IMG/VR virus record: IMGVR_UViG_3300025141_000862
Span: 1 to 22,158 of that record
Strand: one strand, 5' to 3'
From: a virus
Length of the DNA stretch: 22,158 nt
Each line of letters opens with the position of its first letter. Position 1 is the first letter of the stretch. The notes under the pieces were generated by a model. That model had not been told where the DNA came from and ran no database searches. It saw only the letters and a list, made by a program, of their open reading frames with translations. The position numbers and the translations under genes are program-made. Shown piece by piece: positions 13,679 through 22,158 of the stretch.

Positions 13679-15949
13679 ATGGCAGATCCCAGAAAACCAA
13701 CCTTAGCCCCCGGAACTCCCGATTCAGACGAGCTAAGGGAGTATACTGAACAATACAAGAAGTGGGCCGAGAGTGTCGAGGCCACGAAAGATGGTATTGA
13801 GGATTTGGGTGACGCCCAAGAAGAATTAGCCGCCAAAATAAAATATTTTAGGGAAATGCAGGCCGCCGGAAAACCCCTCAAGGACGCAGAACTGGACCAG
13901 CTAAAGGCGTACAGGAGAAGCCTCAGAGAAGTAAAAGATGCCCTAGATGAGTTAAACGAATCATATACAAGCGCTGGGTCACACGCGAAGGGTCTCGCTG
14001 GACAATTTAAAAATCTTCTTGGAATAACATCTGATTATAATAAGACGCTCTCTTCTCAAATATCAACGGTTATGAGTAGCAAAAAGGGCATGAAGAAGTT
14101 CTTCGAAGAAATGAAAAAGGGACAACCTGTCGCCAGTGCGATTCATAGTCTTTATGCCAAAGTCCAGGAATCAACCTTGCAGTTAATTGTAGCCCAGGAC
14201 TCCGCCCTCGTATCTTTTAATAGGGCGACTGGCGCTGGAAGAAAATACAGCGACGAAATAGTTCAGTTGGAGCAAAGTATGTATCACGCGGGGATTACTA
14301 TAGAAGATTCCGCTGCGTCTTTTCAAGCGCTTCAACAAAATTTTTATGGCCTTAGAAATACATCGGAATCAACAAGAGGAGACATGACAAAAACAGTTGC
14401 AATCTTGGGCGAGATGGGTGTCAACATGGAGACATCAGCCAAGAATATACAAATTATGACAGCAGCTTTGGGATTCAGCAGAAAAGAAGCCGCCGCAACC
14501 CAAAGAGAGCTATTTGCTTTAGCACAAACCATAGATATGCCTCCCGATCAAATGGCCCAAGCGTTTGGCGAAGCGATGCCCAAACTGGCAGCGTTTGGAA
14601 GGGAAAGCACGGAGGTTTTCAAAAAGCTCCAAGTCAATGCTCGTGCAGCAGGAATGGAAGTTTCACAAATATTGAGTGTCGTCGAACAATTTGATAAATT
14701 TGACACAGCAGCAGCAGCCGTGGGAAGACTAAACGCTCTTCTTGGTGGCCCATTTTTAAATTCTCTTGAAATGGTTACGGTGACAGACCCAACCGAAAGA
14801 ATGAGAATGCTTTCTGAGGCCGTTGCCAATGCCGGCCAGTCTTTTGACACGATGACCCATTATCAACGAAAGGCCATCGCGAGTGCAATGGGACTTCAAG
14901 ATGTAAATCAACTGGCGCTTGTCATGAAGGGGCGATTTAAATTAGCTGGTGTAGGCGTTCAAAAATCGGCAGCAGAGATTGAAAAGCTGGCCGAACAAAC
15001 TCAAGAGTTTAATACAATAGCAGAAGAGTTTACCGAAGTAATTCGCATGTTTGCAGTACAGATGGCTCCATTGATTGATATTTTGAAAGATTTCATCAAC
15101 GGCATCACTTGGCTAAACAAAACTGCTCCGGGTTTGATTAAGCATTTTCCCTTTCTTATACTGGGCCTTAAGGGAGTATCAATGGCGATGAAGATGGTCA
15201 ATCTTGAAACGAAGAAAATGGGCGGCTTCGGCGGCTTTGTGGGCCTCGCCCTTTTATTGTGGTATATTATTGCAATCACCGACTGGAGCCCTGGACTGAA
15301 AGCGGTTCTCATCTCGGTCGCCACCGCGTTAACGCTTGTCTCCGTTGCTATATGGCTGGTAAATAGTAGTCTCGTGGCCTTTAATGTATTGACAGGAGGA
15401 ATAGTACCACTCTTAGGTTTACTATTTTCCGCCCTCGCCGGCGTGGCATATTTCATCTATCACAGTGCCGGTTCCCCTTCTTTTATCGCCATGATAGGGT
15501 TACTTGGTATGGCATTGGTCGCACTGGTTCCGGCATTAATTCCAGTAGCCATCGCTATCGCTGGTATTGCAGGATCTATTTGGCTATTGTCGCAAGCATG
15601 GCACGCGTTCATGGATGACGGTGATAAGTCTGTCGGTGTGGATGCAAAGATTAATAGAACTGAGACGACCACATCTAAGAAGATTGAAGCGAAATCAAAA
15701 TCTCAAAAATCAGGCGCGATGACAGAAGAAAGGATAGACAAGGCCAATGAGAGTTCTATTGCGGCTCAGAAAAACGCAGCGGCAATGAAGAAAGAAACAC
15801 TGGATGTTAATTTGAAACTAGAATTGGATAATACCGAGAACGTTAAGATGGCTATCAAGGCCGCACAAGCTGTAGTTGCCCGAGATGGTGAATTAAAGAA
15901 AATAAATGTAAATGTTATTGCAAACAATGTAAGGGCTGGAGTCGTCTAA
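13679..15949 (+). CDS. Tail tape measure protein
   Basis: A 756-residue protein. Residues 20-95 form a charged coiled coil (AAKIKYFREMQ, LDQLKAYRRSLREVKDALDE). Residues 100-470 are mainly helical. Residues about 515-645 contain several very hydrophobic segments (GFVGLALLLWYIIAITDW, LISVATALTLVSVAIWLV, LLGLLFSALAGVAYFIY, ALVPALIPVAIAIAGIAG). The C-terminus is basic and Ala-rich with a KIEAKSKSQKSG stretch. Long helical body plus a hydrophobic patch is the usual tape measure architecture: it sets tail length, fills the tube, and may help DNA pass the host membrane. A gaggagtga Shine-Dalgarno precedes the ATG at 13679. If one residue spans about 0.15 nm, the tail would be about 110 nm. Confidence 0.88.
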   Translation: MADPRKPTLAPGTPDSDELREYTEQYKKWAESVEATKDGIEDLGDAQEELAAKIKYFREMQAAGKPLKDAELDQLKAYRRSLREVKDALDELNESYTSAGSHAKGLAGQFKNLLGITSDYNKTLSSQISTVMSSKKGMKKFFEEMKKGQPVASAIHSLYAKVQESTLQLIVAQDSALVSFNRATGAGRKYSDEIVQLEQSMYHAGITIEDSAASFQALQQNFYGLRNTSESTRGDMTKTVAILGEMGVNMETSAKNIQIMTAALGFSRKEAAATQRELFALAQTIDMPPDQMAQAFGEAMPKLAAFGRESTEVFKKLQVNARAAGMEVSQILSVVEQFDKFDTAAAAVGRLNALLGGPFLNSLEMVTVTDPTERMRMLSEAVANAGQSFDTMTHYQRKAIASAMGLQDVNQLALVMKGRFKLAGVGVQKSAAEIEKLAEQTQEFNTIAEEFTEVIRMFAVQMAPLIDILKDFINGITWLNKTAPGLIKHFPFLILGLKGVSMAMKMVNLETKKMGGFGGFVGLALLLWYIIAITDWSPGLKAVLISVATALTLVSVAIWLVNSSLVAFNVLTGGIVPLLGLLFSALAGVAYFIYHSAGSPSFIAMIGLLGMALVALVPALIPVAIAIAGIAGSIWLLSQAWHAFMDDGDKSVGVDAKINRTETTTSKKIEAKSKSQKSGAMTEERIDKANESSIAAQKNAAAMKKETLDVNLKLELDNTENVKMAIKAAQAVVARDGELKKINVNVIANNVRAGVV

Positions 15950-15966
15950 TGAGGAGAAATAAATAA

Positions 15967-16812
15967 ATGGCATGTTCATCAAACTTAATTTTTTATCGAG
16001 TCGCAGGAGCCAACAAGGCTACCAGTGATGGACATGCCGGCACCTTTAATGAGAGGGTCGTATTTGATCAAGGCATCTTAAACCTCAATGAGAGCTTTAC
16101 TTCCAATTGGACATCTGAGTCTGTTTATGGAAGAGCAGATCCAATAATGACTTTTCAAAATACACAAAGAGAGATGTCATTTACTTTTACAATTATCAAT
16201 AGTTCCGACTCAAAAGCGGCTCAAAATATTGCAAACTTAAATAAGCTCGTAAGAATGCTGTATCCGACTTATGAAAAGCCTTATAGCGCCAGTACAATAA
16301 AAGAGGCGCCCTTGTTTAGAATCAAATTTTCAAACTTTATTTTGCGTGGATTTGGTGACGAAGTTAAAGAAAGCGGTCTTTTGTGTGCAATTACAAATTT
16401 GGGGATTGATATAGGAGAACAGGTTTATTCCCCATCCACTTCCGTATATGGATCCGGTGAGCCAATCACAGAATTGGTACCAGAACAAATCAAAATTAGC
16501 GTCTCCTTGACTCCTCTCCATGAGATTCCCCTTGGCTGGAACAAGTCCGGAGTATTCGGTGCCGGCTCTCCAAAGCATAAATTTATCGCCACCGACGCAG
16601 CAGCAGGGTTTTTCGACGTTGTGCCTGGACAAGAATTAAATAGCCAACAAAGGGCCCTGTTCGAGAAGAAGGAGAAGGAGTTGTTGACCGATGGCAACGA
16701 AACAAAGCTAGTTCAAAAAATTAATTATGTTTTCCCATCTGTAACAGAAGAGTGGATCCAGGAGCGGGCCTCTCAATCTTTGCTGACAAATAAATCGAAA
16801 ATTACGGAATAA
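15967..16812 (+). CDS. Baseplate/tube-end protein (gp48/gp54-type candidate)
   Basis: A 281-residue protein directly after the tape measure, start supported by gaggagaaa. The central signature is NLNESFTSNWTSESVYGRAD followed by PIMTFQNTQREMSFTFTI (39-76): an N-W-x-S/E-E-x-V-Y-G-R-x-D-P-I pattern common in tube-initiator and tube-cap proteins of contractile phages. It continues with a helix ANLNKLVRMLYPTY and APLFRIKFSNFIL. The C-terminal third is helical and charged. Such proteins join the hub to the first tube ring, as gp48 and gp54 do in T4. The specific T4 counterpart cannot be decided by eye. Confidence 0.65.
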   Translation: MACSSNLIFYRVAGANKATSDGHAGTFNERVVFDQGILNLNESFTSNWTSESVYGRADPIMTFQNTQREMSFTFTIINSSDSKAAQNIANLNKLVRMLYPTYEKPYSASTIKEAPLFRIKFSNFILRGFGDEVKESGLLCAITNLGIDIGEQVYSPSTSVYGSGEPITELVPEQIKISVSLTPLHEIPLGWNKSGVFGAGSPKHKFIATDAAAGFFDVVPGQELNSQQRALFEKKEKELLTDGNETKLVQKINYVFPSVTEEWIQERASQSLLTNKSKITE

Positions 16813-16837
16813 TAATCCGAAGGATAATAATAAAAAA

Positions 16838-17179
16838 ATGGCAACAAATAGATACGATAGCACAAGAATCTTTTTTAATAATGAAAATTTATATGATGAA
16901 ATCTTTGACAAGAAGGGCGTCATAGGAATCAACCAATACGTTACTCCTCGAATACGGGATATAAACTTAAATGATCGTTTGAATATAGATGAAACTTATC
17001 ACACATGGAAAGTGGGAGATCGTTTTTATAAATTAGCATACGAGCATTATGGGGATTCGAGGTACTGGTGGGTCATCGCCTATTATAACAAAAAACCAAC
17101 AGAAGCCAGTGTTTCCTTGGGAGATGTCATTATAGTCCCATTTCCAATTGAAGATATGCTTAATTTGTATGGAGTATAA
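16838..17179 (+). CDS. LysM-type baseplate wedge protein (gp53-like)
   Basis: A 113-residue protein with a gaagga ribosome site. Residues 54-102 read YHTWKVGDRFYKLAYEHYGD, SRYWWVIAYYN, KPTEASVSLGDVIIVPFP: a LysM-like fold with the characteristic GDxxxxLAxxxYGDxRYWWxIA and final GDxIxxP. The same module occurs in T4 gp53, in P2 gpX-like and in other contractile-tail baseplate proteins, where it packs inside the wedge or hub rather than binding peptidoglycan. The N-terminal 50 residues, rich in Asn/Asp, may bind the wedge. The next gene starts 3 bases after the stop, so translation is probably coupled. Confidence 0.8.
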   Translation: MATNRYDSTRIFFNNENLYDEIFDKKGVIGINQYVTPRIRDINLNDRLNIDETYHTWKVGDRFYKLAYEHYGDSRYWWVIAYYNKKPTEASVSLGDVIIVPFPIEDMLNLYGV

Positions 17180-17182
17180 TAA

Positions 17183-20100
17183 ATGAGTGAAAAAGTAGCC
17201 ATTGAGGTCCTGTCCGAAAAGCCCTATGCAACGCCCACCTCAGAAAGATTATTGAAAATGGTTAAAGAGACCCCTCAGCCTGAGAATAATATATATTTTA
17301 GAAATGTGGGAAAGCGGGGCCCCCGCCCACCCGACCTTGAAAATAGTAAAGTTCGAAAAGCGTGGGAGGAAAATTCTTCTGTCACCTGGACAATGTGGTT
17401 TGGCATCACGGGGTGGTGGGGCGACTTGAGAAAAACCGGCACCTATAGTAGTGAGGGGGGCGGTGAGGCGGCCTGGAAAGAGGGCGACAGTTTTTTCTTT
17501 GATTCATATAAATATATTTCTGATTTACAATCCCGCGTAGAAAGTACACAAGCGGACTTATTAAAAATATTAACAGAGTCTATCGAAGATTGGGGCCTCA
17601 AACTAAAAAAACACATAATAGCTTACAATGTAAACCTCATTAAAAACTCGCCTGTCACGGATGATGAACTATTACAACTTCATGAGGATTTTTCTGCTTC
17701 AGACCTCGATTTAAGGGGGATTTTAAACGACGACGACGAGTATACAGCTTATCTTCAAAAACGATTTGAAAGACCGTTTGTAAGAGAAGTAAGTGAACAA
17801 ATTACTAAGACATTCGGCCAGTCAAACCCGCCCAAACACCCGCGATCGATCAATAGTGCCATAGATGGGATCTGGCAAGATAAATATCTTAGAATGACCG
17901 AAAGGGAAAAGGCACTTGTTATTCTCATCAGAAGAGAAATAAAGATCGCAGAACTAGCCGAGGCCGTCGCGCAGGATAAAGAATTGAAAGAACTCGCAAA
18001 AGAAGATCCCTTTTTTAACAGTAACAGAGAAGCATTTCTTCGAGACCATATAAGATCTGCAATAGAACTTGATCCTGATGTTTTGGATGAGGATCTTCGT
18101 AAAATTGCAGCCGATGAGGCTAAAAAAGAATTAAAATTTACTCCTCAATGTTTTCTGCTTTATCACATGAAAGTGCTTCGAAAATTAAATAGGTTGCGCA
18201 CGAAGGGCCTGGGAGTCCCATATGAGAAAACATTTATTCTCGATACGGAGGAAGGTCATAGCATTATGAATCGTCTTACAAAAATGTCGGATCCTTCTGA
18301 GATGTTAGATTTACCAACGTGGGAAATGGCGAAGCTTGTACCAAATTTGCGTCTTTATAAAATATTATATGAAAAAGACTCTCAGCAAATAGTGGATGAA
18401 GTTGAATTTAAGTTTCCAAATTTTACTTATGTTAAAAATAATCCAAATAAATTATTGGAAGCAACTGAAAGTTCCTTAGTTAAAACCAAACAAGAATATG
18501 GAATAAAATCTTTTGATTGGAAATATATTGGCACTGATCCTTTCACTTACAAAAATGATGTGGAGGCAACATTGGTGTTGTATCTTCAAGATTTTGAACA
18601 ATTAAAAATAAAACGAACTTCCAAGGGTCACGAATATCGTCTTTTAGACCTTCTTGTGCCATCAGGCCCCCCTACTGCGAAAATGACAACTCCAGGCACA
18701 ACAACTGCCATCGCTCGACCCAGCCATCAGGGGGGATCCGGAAAGTCAGCATCGGCGCACAAACGATTACAAGCAACGAAAAATAAAGTAGAGTTAGCTA
18801 AAACGTTTACTATAAAAGATAAATATTATTATGATATTAAGGCCCAAGTAGGGTGGGCCAACAAAGAAGATACCAAGAAAAATCTTTTTTTAACAATGGT
18901 CGACTATGATATTCAGTTTAGCCAAGAAGGGGTTTTCGAACTTACTATTAATTACCGTGCAAGACTTGAAGGAACCCTTTACGATAAAAGAGCAAATGTT
19001 CTACGGGGATCCCCGTCTTTTGAAAAAGGTATGATCAGTCGCAGTAATCAGATTAAGCGTATGAGAGAACAGGGCGCCGATAATAAAAGAATTGCAAAGC
19101 TAACAGATGAGATGAGTGAACTAAGGAGGGCGAACAAAGAAAAGGTTTTTAGTGAATTTATGTTAAAATTAAAACGTCATAATTCTATTTATTTTGAGGA
19201 TTTTACGACGGCTGAAATTTTATCATTTCAGTCCGGAGGGAGATCATCCATCGTACAAGGCGGCCGCGTCGGGAGACAATATAAACCAGGAGGCCCAAAA
19301 TCTGCCGACTTTGACATTTTCATGGATGCGATAAAACCCTATAAGAAACCACCGGACCCCGAGGATGGAACGGAAGCGGAGGAAAAGTGGAGGCCATTTT
19401 TAAAAAAAATCAACCAAACCGCCGGGAAGCCTGATGAATATCGGATTCATTATTTTTTCTTGGGAGATCTTATAGAGTTAATGGCCCAAAATGCAATCAG
19501 AAAAGACAATTTTGACAATTCTACTTTTGTTGATCAGACAAGCTTACTATTATCTGGTTTTGAGCTTTTAAACCCTCAAAAATTAGGAGAACGGTTAAAT
19601 CCAAGACTTACTGCTGCCGATATTCCAATTAGTGTTGAAACATTTAATAGATTCTTTTTTGAAAAAGTTATCTCATATGACGTTACCGTGTATCCTCTTA
19701 TGAAAATGATAAGGGATATCATGTCTCATTTGGTTATAAATATATTTGACGATTGTTTTGGGAAAATAAATATACGAAATTCATTTAGGCTAGGATTCTT
19801 TTCTTTAGACCCCAAAGAAGGGCAAAATCCGATGGAAGTAATTGCGAAGGATCAGAGACTTGCTTTTTTAAAAAAGCAGATCACTGCAACAGGGGTCCCG
19901 AGTGCAACACAAGAAAATCATCTACATTATAGAATTATAAATATGGATAAAAAAGCAGAAACAGATCCAACCGGAACATATGGTTTATCCAAAAAGGAAA
20001 AAACCAAAGACGCATATCATTTTTTTATTGTTTATGGTGAAGCCGCCGATCCGGCCAGTCTTCGACTCAAAATCATAGACGGAAAACCGGATTATAAAGA

Positions 20101-20614
20101 AACATACAAGAGGGATTTGGATGCTGGCATATATCATTTATATTTGGGGAGAGATAGAGGGTTAGTAAAGAATATTTCTTTTGCAAAGACCGATCAGGAA
20201 TATTTAAGAGAGCAAAGATTTACACAAGAGTCCGAAGTCAACCCTTATGCGATTTTATCCAACGTTTTTGATGTCACTATCCAGATGTACGGAAATACTT
20301 TGTTTTATCCAGGTCAGAGAGTATTTATTTATCCGAGCGGGGGCTTTACAAGCCTCGGAAGGCCCTGGATCGAGGGTTCTAATGCCAACACTCTTGGCCT
20401 GGGAGGATATCATATAGTGACAGAGGTTTCTTCAAAAATAGAAAGTGGAAAATTTGAAACAACACTTAAGGCACGCTGGGAAACTTCGGGCGATGGGATT
20501 TCACAAGATCCGTCCGTGAATCAGAGTCGAGGAACAGGAACTGTAGATGCATCTAGAGTCGCCGGAAGCGGAAATCCGCTGTACTCTCCGCAACCTGTAG
20601 AACCGGCAACATAA
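17183..20614 (+). CDS. Large baseplate hub-type structural protein
   Basis: A 1143-residue protein, the largest in the window, starting 3 bases after the LysM gene. The N-terminal 100 residues include a Trp-rich stretch (WTMWFGITGWWGDL). Residues 100-400 are charged and helical. Around 540-615 is a strand region, FLTMVDYDIQFSQEGVFELT followed by INYRARLEGTLYDKRANVL, of the kind seen in gp27-like hub proteins. A coiled coil follows (IKRMREQGADNKRIAKLTDE). The last 130 residues hold NPYAILSNVFDVTIQMYGN, TLFYPGQRVFIYP and GLGGYHIVTEVSSKIESGKF with ETTLKARWE, a closing beta domain typical of hub/spike-associated proteins. I infer a hub role; no lysozyme or peptidase active site is visible. The role of the N-terminal half is unknown. 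Confidence 0.55.
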   Translation: MSEKVAIEVLSEKPYATPTSERLLKMVKETPQPENNIYFRNVGKRGPRPPDLENSKVRKAWEENSSVTWTMWFGITGWWGDLRKTGTYSSEGGGEAAWKEGDSFFFDSYKYISDLQSRVESTQADLLKILTESIEDWGLKLKKHIIAYNVNLIKNSPVTDDELLQLHEDFSASDLDLRGILNDDDEYTAYLQKRFERPFVREVSEQITKTFGQSNPPKHPRSINSAIDGIWQDKYLRMTEREKALVILIRREIKIAELAEAVAQDKELKELAKEDPFFNSNREAFLRDHIRSAIELDPDVLDEDLRKIAADEAKKELKFTPQCFLLYHMKVLRKLNRLRTKGLGVPYEKTFILDTEEGHSIMNRLTKMSDPSEMLDLPTWEMAKLVPNLRLYKILYEKDSQQIVDEVEFKFPNFTYVKNNPNKLLEATESSLVKTKQEYGIKSFDWKYIGTDPFTYKNDVEATLVLYLQDFEQLKIKRTSKGHEYRLLDLLVPSGPPTAKMTTPGTTTAIARPSHQGGSGKSASAHKRLQATKNKVELAKTFTIKDKYYYDIKAQVGWANKEDTKKNLFLTMVDYDIQFSQEGVFELTINYRARLEGTLYDKRANVLRGSPSFEKGMISRSNQIKRMREQGADNKRIAKLTDEMSELRRANKEKVFSEFMLKLKRHNSIYFEDFTTAEILSFQSGGRSSIVQGGRVGRQYKPGGPKSADFDIFMDAIKPYKKPPDPEDGTEAEEKWRPFLKKINQTAGKPDEYRIHYFFLGDLIELMAQNAIRKDNFDNSTFVDQTSLLLSGFELLNPQKLGERLNPRLTAADIPISVETFNRFFFEKVISYDVTVYPLMKMIRDIMSHLVINIFDDCFGKINIRNSFRLGFFSLDPKEGQNPMEVIAKDQRLAFLKKQITATGVPSATQENHLHYRIINMDKKAETDPTGTYGLSKKEKTKDAYHFFIVYGEAADPASLRLKIIDGKPDYKETYKRDLDAGIYHLYLGRDRGLVKNISFAKTDQEYLREQRFTQESEVNPYAILSNVFDVTIQMYGNTLFYPGQRVFIYPSGGFTSLGRPWIEGSNANTLGLGGYHIVTEVSSKIESGKFETTLKARWETSGDGISQDPSVNQSRGTGTVDASRVAGSGNPLYSPQPVEPAT

Positions 20615-20628
20615 GGGGTGAAAATAAG

Positions 20629-21891
20629 ATGCCAATAGAAATGAACGCGACCAATGAGATGGATTCTTTTCAACTTTTTTTAAGGCGACTATTATACGAT
20701 CTTGGTGCCTACCCCTCCCAAGTGGCGCCGGCTCTTCCTACGGGGATAAAAAATTATTGGTTTCTAGAAAACACTCTATATGGTAAAGTGGATCCTAATT
20801 TTGTTGGAGTAGAACCGCTGGTACAAGGAATGATTCAGCTAGAGGGACAAGAGACTTCTGTATATGTTTTAAATTTTGTTGCAGAAGCTTTTGATAAATT
20901 TAAGCAATTTTTCGTTATACCGCTTAGAACGGGAAGACTGGAGGAAGGAACGCCTCTTAGTAAGCCTCTTCCATTTAGGGGCTTCCAGAATGCCGATGAA
21001 ATTTATAATAATTATTTAAATAAGATGATGTTGAATTTTAATTCAGAGTTTTTGTCTTATTTTAATAGAAGGGATAAAATTTATAACATCAAAGATTATT
21101 GTAAATTGTTTTTTGATTTTTTCTTAAATCGCGGAAAGCAAACCTTATTAAGCAAGAGTTCTTTCCTTTTATCTTCGAGGGTCTCTACCTTGTCTTCGGG
21201 CTTATCGATAGAAATTGCCGACCTGGATCCCTCCAACGATAAAGATAAAATAGAATTTATAAATTTAACTAATTTTTCTTTTTACAGGGAGGCGGCCATA
21301 AATGCAGGATTCTTAATTGACAAGAACATTCCCTGGAGAATGAATATAGACTTATCATCACCAGTTATTGAACAACGGCTTCAATATTCAAAACAAAATA
21401 ATTTTGGAACTCCGTCAAATGTATTTTCTGATTATTTTAGAACGTCTTCCACCCAGGATTTGGAGTATATAAAATCAGCAATTTTATCTGGCTATAATAG
21501 TTTTGCCAATTCAAGGCCCGTGTTTTATACATCCAAGAATTGCAAAAACATCCGACAGCCAATAGCCATGGAAGACTTAGAAAATTCATTGGGCCCCAGA
21601 TATTGGATTAAAAAATATATTTTAGTTAAGAATAAGGAAAAAAAATATCCCTATACTAAACAAGAAATTGAAAGAATCATAACTAATTCCAACGAGCGCC
21701 TCCAGATAGGCGGAGTGAACTCGACCGTAATATACATCAATCGAAAATTTAAGTTACCCTGGATACAGCCAGGATCGCTTGTCTATGAAAGATTAAAAAA
21801 AGAATTTCGCGAAACAGGTGATTTTTCCCTTGACAATTTCTCCGAGTATGTTATAATGTTAGTAAAGAAACAACTTAACATGATCTATTAA
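20629..21891 (+). CDS. Tail/baseplate-region protein of unknown function
   Basis: A 420-residue protein, start supported by aggggtga. It begins MPIEMNATNEMDSFQLFLRR and continues with a mixed helical and aromatic-rich sequence: YWFLENTLYGKVDPNFVGVE, FVAEAFDKFKQFFVIPLRT, and Phe/Tyr/Asn-rich helices around residues 125-185. The C-terminal half has basic Tyr-rich helices (WIKKYILVKNKEKKYPYTKQ) and ends with FSEYVIMLVKKQLNMIY. No signal peptide or membrane span. I do not recognise a family. It follows the hub-type gene by 14 bases in the same unit, so a virion or baseplate-assembly role is a positional inference. Confidence 0.72.
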   Translation: MPIEMNATNEMDSFQLFLRRLLYDLGAYPSQVAPALPTGIKNYWFLENTLYGKVDPNFVGVEPLVQGMIQLEGQETSVYVLNFVAEAFDKFKQFFVIPLRTGRLEEGTPLSKPLPFRGFQNADEIYNNYLNKMMLNFNSEFLSYFNRRDKIYNIKDYCKLFFDFFLNRGKQTLLSKSSFLLSSRVSTLSSGLSIEIADLDPSNDKDKIEFINLTNFSFYREAAINAGFLIDKNIPWRMNIDLSSPVIEQRLQYSKQNNFGTPSNVFSDYFRTSSTQDLEYIKSAILSGYNSFANSRPVFYTSKNCKNIRQPIAMEDLENSLGPRYWIKKYILVKNKEKKYPYTKQEIERIITNSNERLQIGGVNSTVIYINRKFKLPWIQPGSLVYERLKKEFRETGDFSLDNFSEYVIMLVKKQLNMIY

Positions 21892-21905
21892 GCTTTAGGG
21901 GATAA

Positions 21906-22158
21906 ATGCTTTTTCAGACACTTGACGACAAAAAAGATTGCGTCGGAATCTATTATGGTGAACTGCTCTTCGATCAGGAGCTACCAGATGACCTGACTCA
22001 CACATGGTCATACTCGGGATTTCTCAAGGGAAAGGAGATTGAGTATGCAAAACTCTATTGTGGAGGAAAAACCCTCGATATGGTATGTCCAGAGGCCCTG
22101 AAAGACCGCTACAAGAGATCCAGTGACAAACTCAGGGCTTTCGTCAAATCTTTTATGA
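21906..22158 (+). CDS. Conserved-looking phage protein, 3'-truncated
   Basis: The frame opens with ATG at 21906, 14 bases after the previous stop, with taggggat as ribosome site, and runs off the right edge without a stop; 84 residues are visible. It begins MLFQTLDDKKDCVGIYYGEL and continues with LTHTWSYSGFLKGKEIEYAK, LYCGGKTLDMVCPEALKDRY and SSDKLRAFVKSFM. The composition is that of a soluble, mixed alpha/beta protein with three cysteines. It resembles small conserved proteins of unknown function in marine T4-type phages by general impression only. No function assigned. Confidence 0.72.
   Translation, partial: MLFQTLDDKKDCVGIYYGELLFDQELPDDLTHTWSYSGFLKGKEIEYAKLYCGGKTLDMVCPEALKDRYKRSSDKLRAFVKSFM

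Noticed and set aside
19180-19200. CTATTTAT inside the 1143-residue gene as a further motif copy
   Set aside because: It lacks the leading A and lies within coding sequence with no start codon nearby.

Overview
The window is a late structural gene block of a T4-type contractile-tailed phage (myovirus). It carries a gp23-type major capsid protein preceded by a scaffold, gp13- and gp15-type neck and tail-completion proteins, a gp18-type sheath, a gp19-type tube, a zinc-ribbon gp26-type hub protein, a tape measure and a run of baseplate proteins. All genes are on the + strand, tightly packed, AT-rich, and mostly preceded by good Shine-Dalgarno sequences. There is no integrase, transposase, tRNA or CRISPR. 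The host cannot be named from the sequence. The layout suggests a distant, probably environmental or marine T4 relative rather than a close relative of T4 itself.

Layout. 1-1023: two tandem paralogous genes of unknown, probably virion, function; the first is cut by the window edge. 1033-1919: a cargo pair, a guanidinoacetate-methyltransferase-like enzyme and a phage-encoded ribosomal protein bS21. 1970-2377: a small beta-rich, probably virion protein. 2455-5186: scaffold and major capsid protein, closed by a strong intrinsic terminator (5219-5253). 5283-7932: neck and tail-completion genes (gp13-like, gp15-like, then a gp14-like candidate). 8055-11488: an unusually large sheath and a tail tube. 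11510-12536: the gp26-like protein with a small downstream reading frame that looks reachable only by frameshift or internal initiation. 12585-15949: a second tube-like protein with a GC-rich Ala/Thr insert, a small protein and the tape measure. 15967-22158: tube-end/baseplate protein, LysM-type wedge protein, a 1143-aa hub-type protein, an unknown 420-aa protein and a partial small protein cut by the right edge.

How the genes work together: scaffold and capsid protein build the prohead (portal, protease and terminase are not in this window). The neck proteins close the filled head and cap the tail. Sheath and tube polymerise on the baseplate to a length set by the tape measure. The last genes build the hub and wedge.

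Most notable observations: (1) a 9-base motif ACTAWTTAW occurs once in each of the six intergenic gaps longer than 40 bases and in none of the short gaps, a candidate late promoter or mRNA signal; (2) a likely programmed frameshift at a T7 run at the end of the gp26-like gene, located like the lambda G/GT frameshift upstream of a tape measure; (3) the GAMT-like methyltransferase and bS21 embedded in the late block.
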